8,278 bases of DNA from JBDTRY01 sp039931435 (GTDB taxonomy: Bacteria > Acidobacteriota > Thermoanaerobaculia > Gp7-AA8). The DNA is taken from contig JBDTRY010000176.1 of NCBI GenBank assembly GCA_039931435.1, positions 1-8,278 of the forward strand. The letters are read 5' to 3'. The notes under the pieces were generated by a model. It saw only the letters and a program-made list of their open reading frames with translations. It did no database searches and had not been told where the DNA came from. The stretch's first letter is position 1. Each line of letters opens with the position of its first letter. This document shows, piece after piece, positions 5,611 to 8,278 of the stretch. The position numbers and the translations under genes were made by a program.

Positions 5611-7406
5611 GCAGCCTGCTGGCGAGCGTTTATCTCCCGGCGCTGGGTCGATTTGTGTTTGCGGCCATTCTCGTCGCCAGCTTTTCCCTGATCGGCTTCG
5701 GCTGCATTCCGGCATCATTCCGTCCGCGGCAGGGGAGGTTGTCGGTTCCCCTGGGACTGTCGTTCGGCGCCGTTCTGTTCGGGTGGTGTGCCTGGATTGC
5801 AGGCACCCTTTTCGGAACGCCGGCGGTACTGCCCTGCTACGCGCTCCTGCTCCTTTTGTCCCTCCCTCGCGGAAGGACATGGTGGCAGGCCGCAAGCGCG
5901 CTGGGCCGCGAGGTGTTTTCCCTGCTCGCGCATCACAAAGTTCTTTCCGCACTGCTGGCGCTTCCCATCGTGGCCATCCTTCCTCAGCTTCTTCTGCCTG
6001 TGGTGGACTCCGATGGCCTGCGCTATCACCTGGCGCTGCCGCGGCTCTTTCTACTGACCGGCCACGTCTTCTACTACCGCTGGGACGTCACCGGCGCATT
6101 TCCTCAGACCAGCGAAATGATTTACCTGCTGGCCATGAAAATTGCCGGCGGGGAAACGGCGAAATTCATTCATGCATTTTTCTTTGTCGCCAACCTTGTC
6201 GTTCTCATACTGCTCCTGCATCGAGACCACCGCAGCCGGGCTTCGGCGCTGCTGGCTCCGTTTCTGTTCGCCGTCTCTCCGGTCGTTCTTGCTCCGGCAG
6301 CCAGTGCATTCATCGATCACATCGCGTTGTTCCATGTGGCTGTGGCCGTTCTGCTGATCATGCGAGGAACTTCGTGGATCGCCGGGCTTCCTCTCGGAGC
6401 GGCGATGGCTACGAAAATCACCACCGCTCCAGCCATCGCCGCCGCAGTGATGGCCTGCCTCGTACAGGCACGAGAACATCGGGGACGTCTGGCCGCCGCA
6501 CTGATTCTTCCGGTCGTGATTTTCTTCGCGCCGTTCGCCATCCGCAACGTAATGAACACGGGCGATCCTTTCTATCCGATCGGCTACGGGCTGCTCAACA
6601 AGGACATTCCCGGCCTGAGGGCAGGAGGACTTTCCTACGCCTCGCAGTATCACGCGAATATCTCGGGCGTCGTGGGCATCCCGTGGCAGAACGACACGGG
6701 GGTGCAACCAGACGAAGTCGTGGGGTTGCATCACCTTCTAGGACTTTTCACCCTGCTTCTGGCCGTCCGTGACCGGCGATTGCTTCTTCCCCTTCTGATC
6801 GTGCTCGCCTATCTCGGAGTGGCCGTGCTTTTCCGCGCTCCCGCCCGTTACTTCCTGCCTATGCTCTGGGCGCTCTCGATTTTCGAGGCCACGGCACTGG
6901 CGTTTGCCCGGCGCTGGGCGATTCCTATGGCTGTCGTGCTGGCGCTGCCCGCTGCACTGGGAAGTGCGTCCGCACTATGGACGTTCGGTCCTCCATTTCC
7001 CTACCTTCGGGGCGAAGAGACGGCGAACGAGTTGCGTGCCCGCCTGGTTCCGGGATACCGGGTCATCACGGTCGTGAACACGCTGCCGGCCGGCGGATCG
7101 GTGATGGCCATGGACTTTCCGGCGCCTTACTACCTGAACCGTCCCTGGATCGTGGAAGGCATCCTGCACGACCCCCCATTGAAAATCTGGCTGGACCAGG
7201 GGCTCTCGCCGGAGCGGATTCTTCAGAGGTTGAAAGCCATGGATGTGCGCTACGTTCTCGTCACGCCCGGATATGGCGGCGGAACGAAGTGGTCCATGCT
7301 GCCGCTTGCCGGGAGGCGGCAAGAGATTCCGGCCGTAGTCCGCTTACGGGGGCAGCTCCGGCTGATCTCCAGCGTTGATGGCGTGGATGTCTATGCCGTT
7401 CCCTGA
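5607..7406 (+). CDS. GT-C fold integral membrane glycosyltransferase (PMT/ArnT-like)
   Basis: A 599-residue protein with roughly 11-13 hydrophobic segments between residues 12 and 456, then a soluble C-terminal domain (about 470-599). The large loop after the early helices carries D134-S-D136 followed by GLRYHLALPRLFL, the acidic catalytic-loop pattern of polyprenyl-phosphate-sugar-dependent GT-C enzymes. FIDHIALFHVAVAVLL (236-251) and the RN-x3-TGDPFYP motif (313-324) also recur in this superfamily. It probably transfers a sugar from a lipid-linked donor to an envelope lipid, glycan or protein on the outer face of the inner membrane; donor and acceptor cannot be read. The start is TTG 5607, supported by GAGG nine bases upstream; no in-frame ATG lies near. 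It follows purD by 55 nt and precedes the CDF gene by 46 nt on the same strand. The exact family is uncertain. Confidence 0.8.
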   Translation: MSSLLASVYLPALGRFVFAAILVASFSLIGFGCIPASFRPRQGRLSVPLGLSFGAVLFGWCAWIAGTLFGTPAVLPCYALLLLLSLPRGRTWWQAASALGREVFSLLAHHKVLSALLALPIVAILPQLLLPVVDSDGLRYHLALPRLFLLTGHVFYYRWDVTGAFPQTSEMIYLLAMKIAGGETAKFIHAFFFVANLVVLILLLHRDHRSRASALLAPFLFAVSPVVLAPAASAFIDHIALFHVAVAVLLIMRGTSWIAGLPLGAAMATKITTAPAIAAAVMACLVQAREHRGRLAAALILPVVIFFAPFAIRNVMNTGDPFYPIGYGLLNKDIPGLRAGGLSYASQYHANISGVVGIPWQNDTGVQPDEVVGLHHLLGLFTLLLAVRDRRLLLPLLIVLAYLGVAVLFRAPARYFLPMLWALSIFEATALAFARRWAIPMAVVLALPAALGSASALWTFGPPFPYLRGEETANELRARLVPGYRVITVVNTLPAGGSVMAMDFPAPYYLNRPWIVEGILHDPPLKIWLDQGLSPERILQRLKAMDVRYVLVTPGYGGGTKWSMLPLAGRRQEIPAVVRLRGQLRLISSVDGVDVYAVP

Positions 7407-7434
7407 AGGTAGACGAACTTGTCCCGGCCAGAGT

Positions 7435-7440
7435 AAGGAG
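7435..7440 (+). promoter_or_regulatory. Shine-Dalgarno of the CDF transporter gene
   Basis: AAGGAG lies 12 nt before GTG 7453, a little long but the best candidate. An in-frame TAG at 7441 rules out any earlier start, so GTG 7453 is the first possible start. Confidence 0.5.
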
Positions 7441-7452
7441 TAGGCTGCAAGG

Positions 7453-8278
7453 GTGCACGAGGATCACTCGCACGGAGTGGAGCGAATCAGCCGCAAGCTG
7501 GCCATCTCGACGGCCGCGAATGTCCTGTTCATCGTCGTCGAGCTCAGCGTTGGTATCAGGGCGAACTCGCTGGCGCTGATCGGCGACGCTCTGCACAACT
7601 TCACGGATGCCCTGGCCCTTCTTCTGGCGCTGGCGGCGGTACGGCTGGCTCGGCGTCCTCCGACACCGCACCGGTCGTTTGGATTTCAGCGAGCGGGAAT
7701 CCTGGCCGCTTTCATCAATGCCGGCGCGCTCGTGGTTTTCACCCTCTTCATATTCATCGAGGCGGCGCATCGCCTCCGTCAGCCGCAGCAGGTAACGACG
7801 TCGTGGGTCATCGCCGTTGCCTCTCTGGGTGTGATCATCAACGGCCTGGTCACGGTATGGCTGCGGGAAGAGAGCCGGCACGACGTGAACGTGCGCAGCG
7901 CCATGATTCATATGTTCGGCGATGCGCTGGCTTCCGTAGGGGTGATCGTGGCCGCGCTCCTCATTCGAGCCACCGGAAACTCTCTGTTCGATCCGCTGGT
8001 TTCGCTCCTGATCGCCCTGCTCATTCTCTGGAGCTCATGGGGGATTCTGCGCGAGACGGTCAATCTTCTCCTGGAGGGCACGCCGAGGGGCGTCGACCCC
8101 GAAGATGTGGCAAGGGCCCTGGCCGCGGAGTCAGGCGTGTTCGGGGTCCATCACCTTCACATCTGGGCCCTGGCGCCTTCGCGCCGCGCTCTGTCCTGCC
8201 ATCTTCAGCTTGGGGATGTATCCCTGAGCAGCACCGGAGAACTTCTCCGCCGCGTCAACGAAATGCTCGGCAATCGGT
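7453..8278 (+). CDS. Cation diffusion facilitator (CzcD/ZitB-like Zn/Cd efflux), 3' end missing
   Basis: Runs off the window; 275 residues are present of about 300 usual. It is an inner-membrane metal/proton antiporter that exports divalent cations, probably zinc and cadmium. It has a His-rich N-terminus (HEDHSHG, 2-8) and six predicted helices (about 17-36, 44-66, 83-105, 115-135, 150-172, 176-194). Helix 2 carries H48-x3-D52 (GDALHNFTDALA) and helix 5 carries H153-x3-D157 (MIHMFGDALASVGV). This HxxxD/HxxxD pair is the tetrahedral transport site typical of Zn/Cd-specific members. The C-terminal cytoplasmic domain contains GVHHLHIWAL and LSCHLQL, matching the family's regulatory metal-binding fold. 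The helix 4-5 loop is short with no long His run. GTG 7453 was chosen because a stop lies four codons upstream and the His-rich start is typical. It may be co-transcribed with the glycosyltransferase gene. Confidence 0.95.
   Translation, partial: MHEDHSHGVERISRKLAISTAANVLFIVVELSVGIRANSLALIGDALHNFTDALALLLALAAVRLARRPPTPHRSFGFQRAGILAAFINAGALVVFTLFIFIEAAHRLRQPQQVTTSWVIAVASLGVIINGLVTVWLREESRHDVNVRSAMIHMFGDALASVGVIVAALLIRATGNSLFDPLVSLLIALLILWSSWGILRETVNLLLEGTPRGVDPEDVARALAAESGVFGVHHLHIWALAPSRRALSCHLQLGDVSLSSTGELLRRVNEMLGNR

Noticed and set aside
5783..6772. 329-codon plus-strand frame inside the glycosyltransferase gene
   Set aside because: It is a +2 shadow of the membrane protein; the product is Arg/Ser-rich and lacks hydrophobic segments or motifs.

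Overview
The window is GC-rich DNA, apparently chromosomal, with tightly packed genes. The organism is probably an Acidobacteriota member or another soil or sediment bacterium of similar composition. This is inferred from base composition, the style of the ECF sigma/anti-sigma operon with short gene overlaps, and PolX-PHP beside purD. No marker gene settles the taxonomy. No mobile element, CRISPR array, tRNA or rRNA was found.

Layout: (1) A plus-strand gene at 142-1884 encodes a PolX-PHP family protein. Its polymerase palm has lost all three catalytic aspartates, but all nine expected PHP nuclease ligands are present. (2) A 54-nt gap holding a strong hairpin separates it from a convergent minus-strand operon, transcribed from 3757 down to 1939. 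That operon encodes an ECF sigma factor, a membrane-anchored zinc-type anti-sigma factor, and a secreted protein made of a secretin N-domain with a very short secretin-like tail. The three genes overlap by ATGA at both junctions, so they are probably translationally coupled. (3) About 510 nt without a convincing gene separates the divergently transcribed sigma operon and purD. It holds short direct and inverted repeats, a possible dispersed-repeat copy, and a strongly foldable stretch upstream of purD. (4) A plus-strand run follows: purD (GAR synthetase, purine biosynthesis), a 599-residue GT-C type membrane glycosyltransferase, and a CDF family Zn/Cd-type efflux transporter cut off by the window end.

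How they may work together: the sigma operon is a self-contained envelope-linked regulatory module. The zinc-finger anti-sigma would hold the sigma factor at the membrane, and the third gene suggests a link to a periplasmic or outer-membrane process. The purD-glycosyltransferase-CDF run is close-spaced (55 and 46 nt gaps) and may be co-transcribed, but the three functions are not obviously one pathway.

The most interesting item is the PolX protein, which looks like a nuclease built on a dead polymerase. Second is the sigma/anti-sigma/secretin-fragment operon. The rest is ordinary housekeeping or accessory content.
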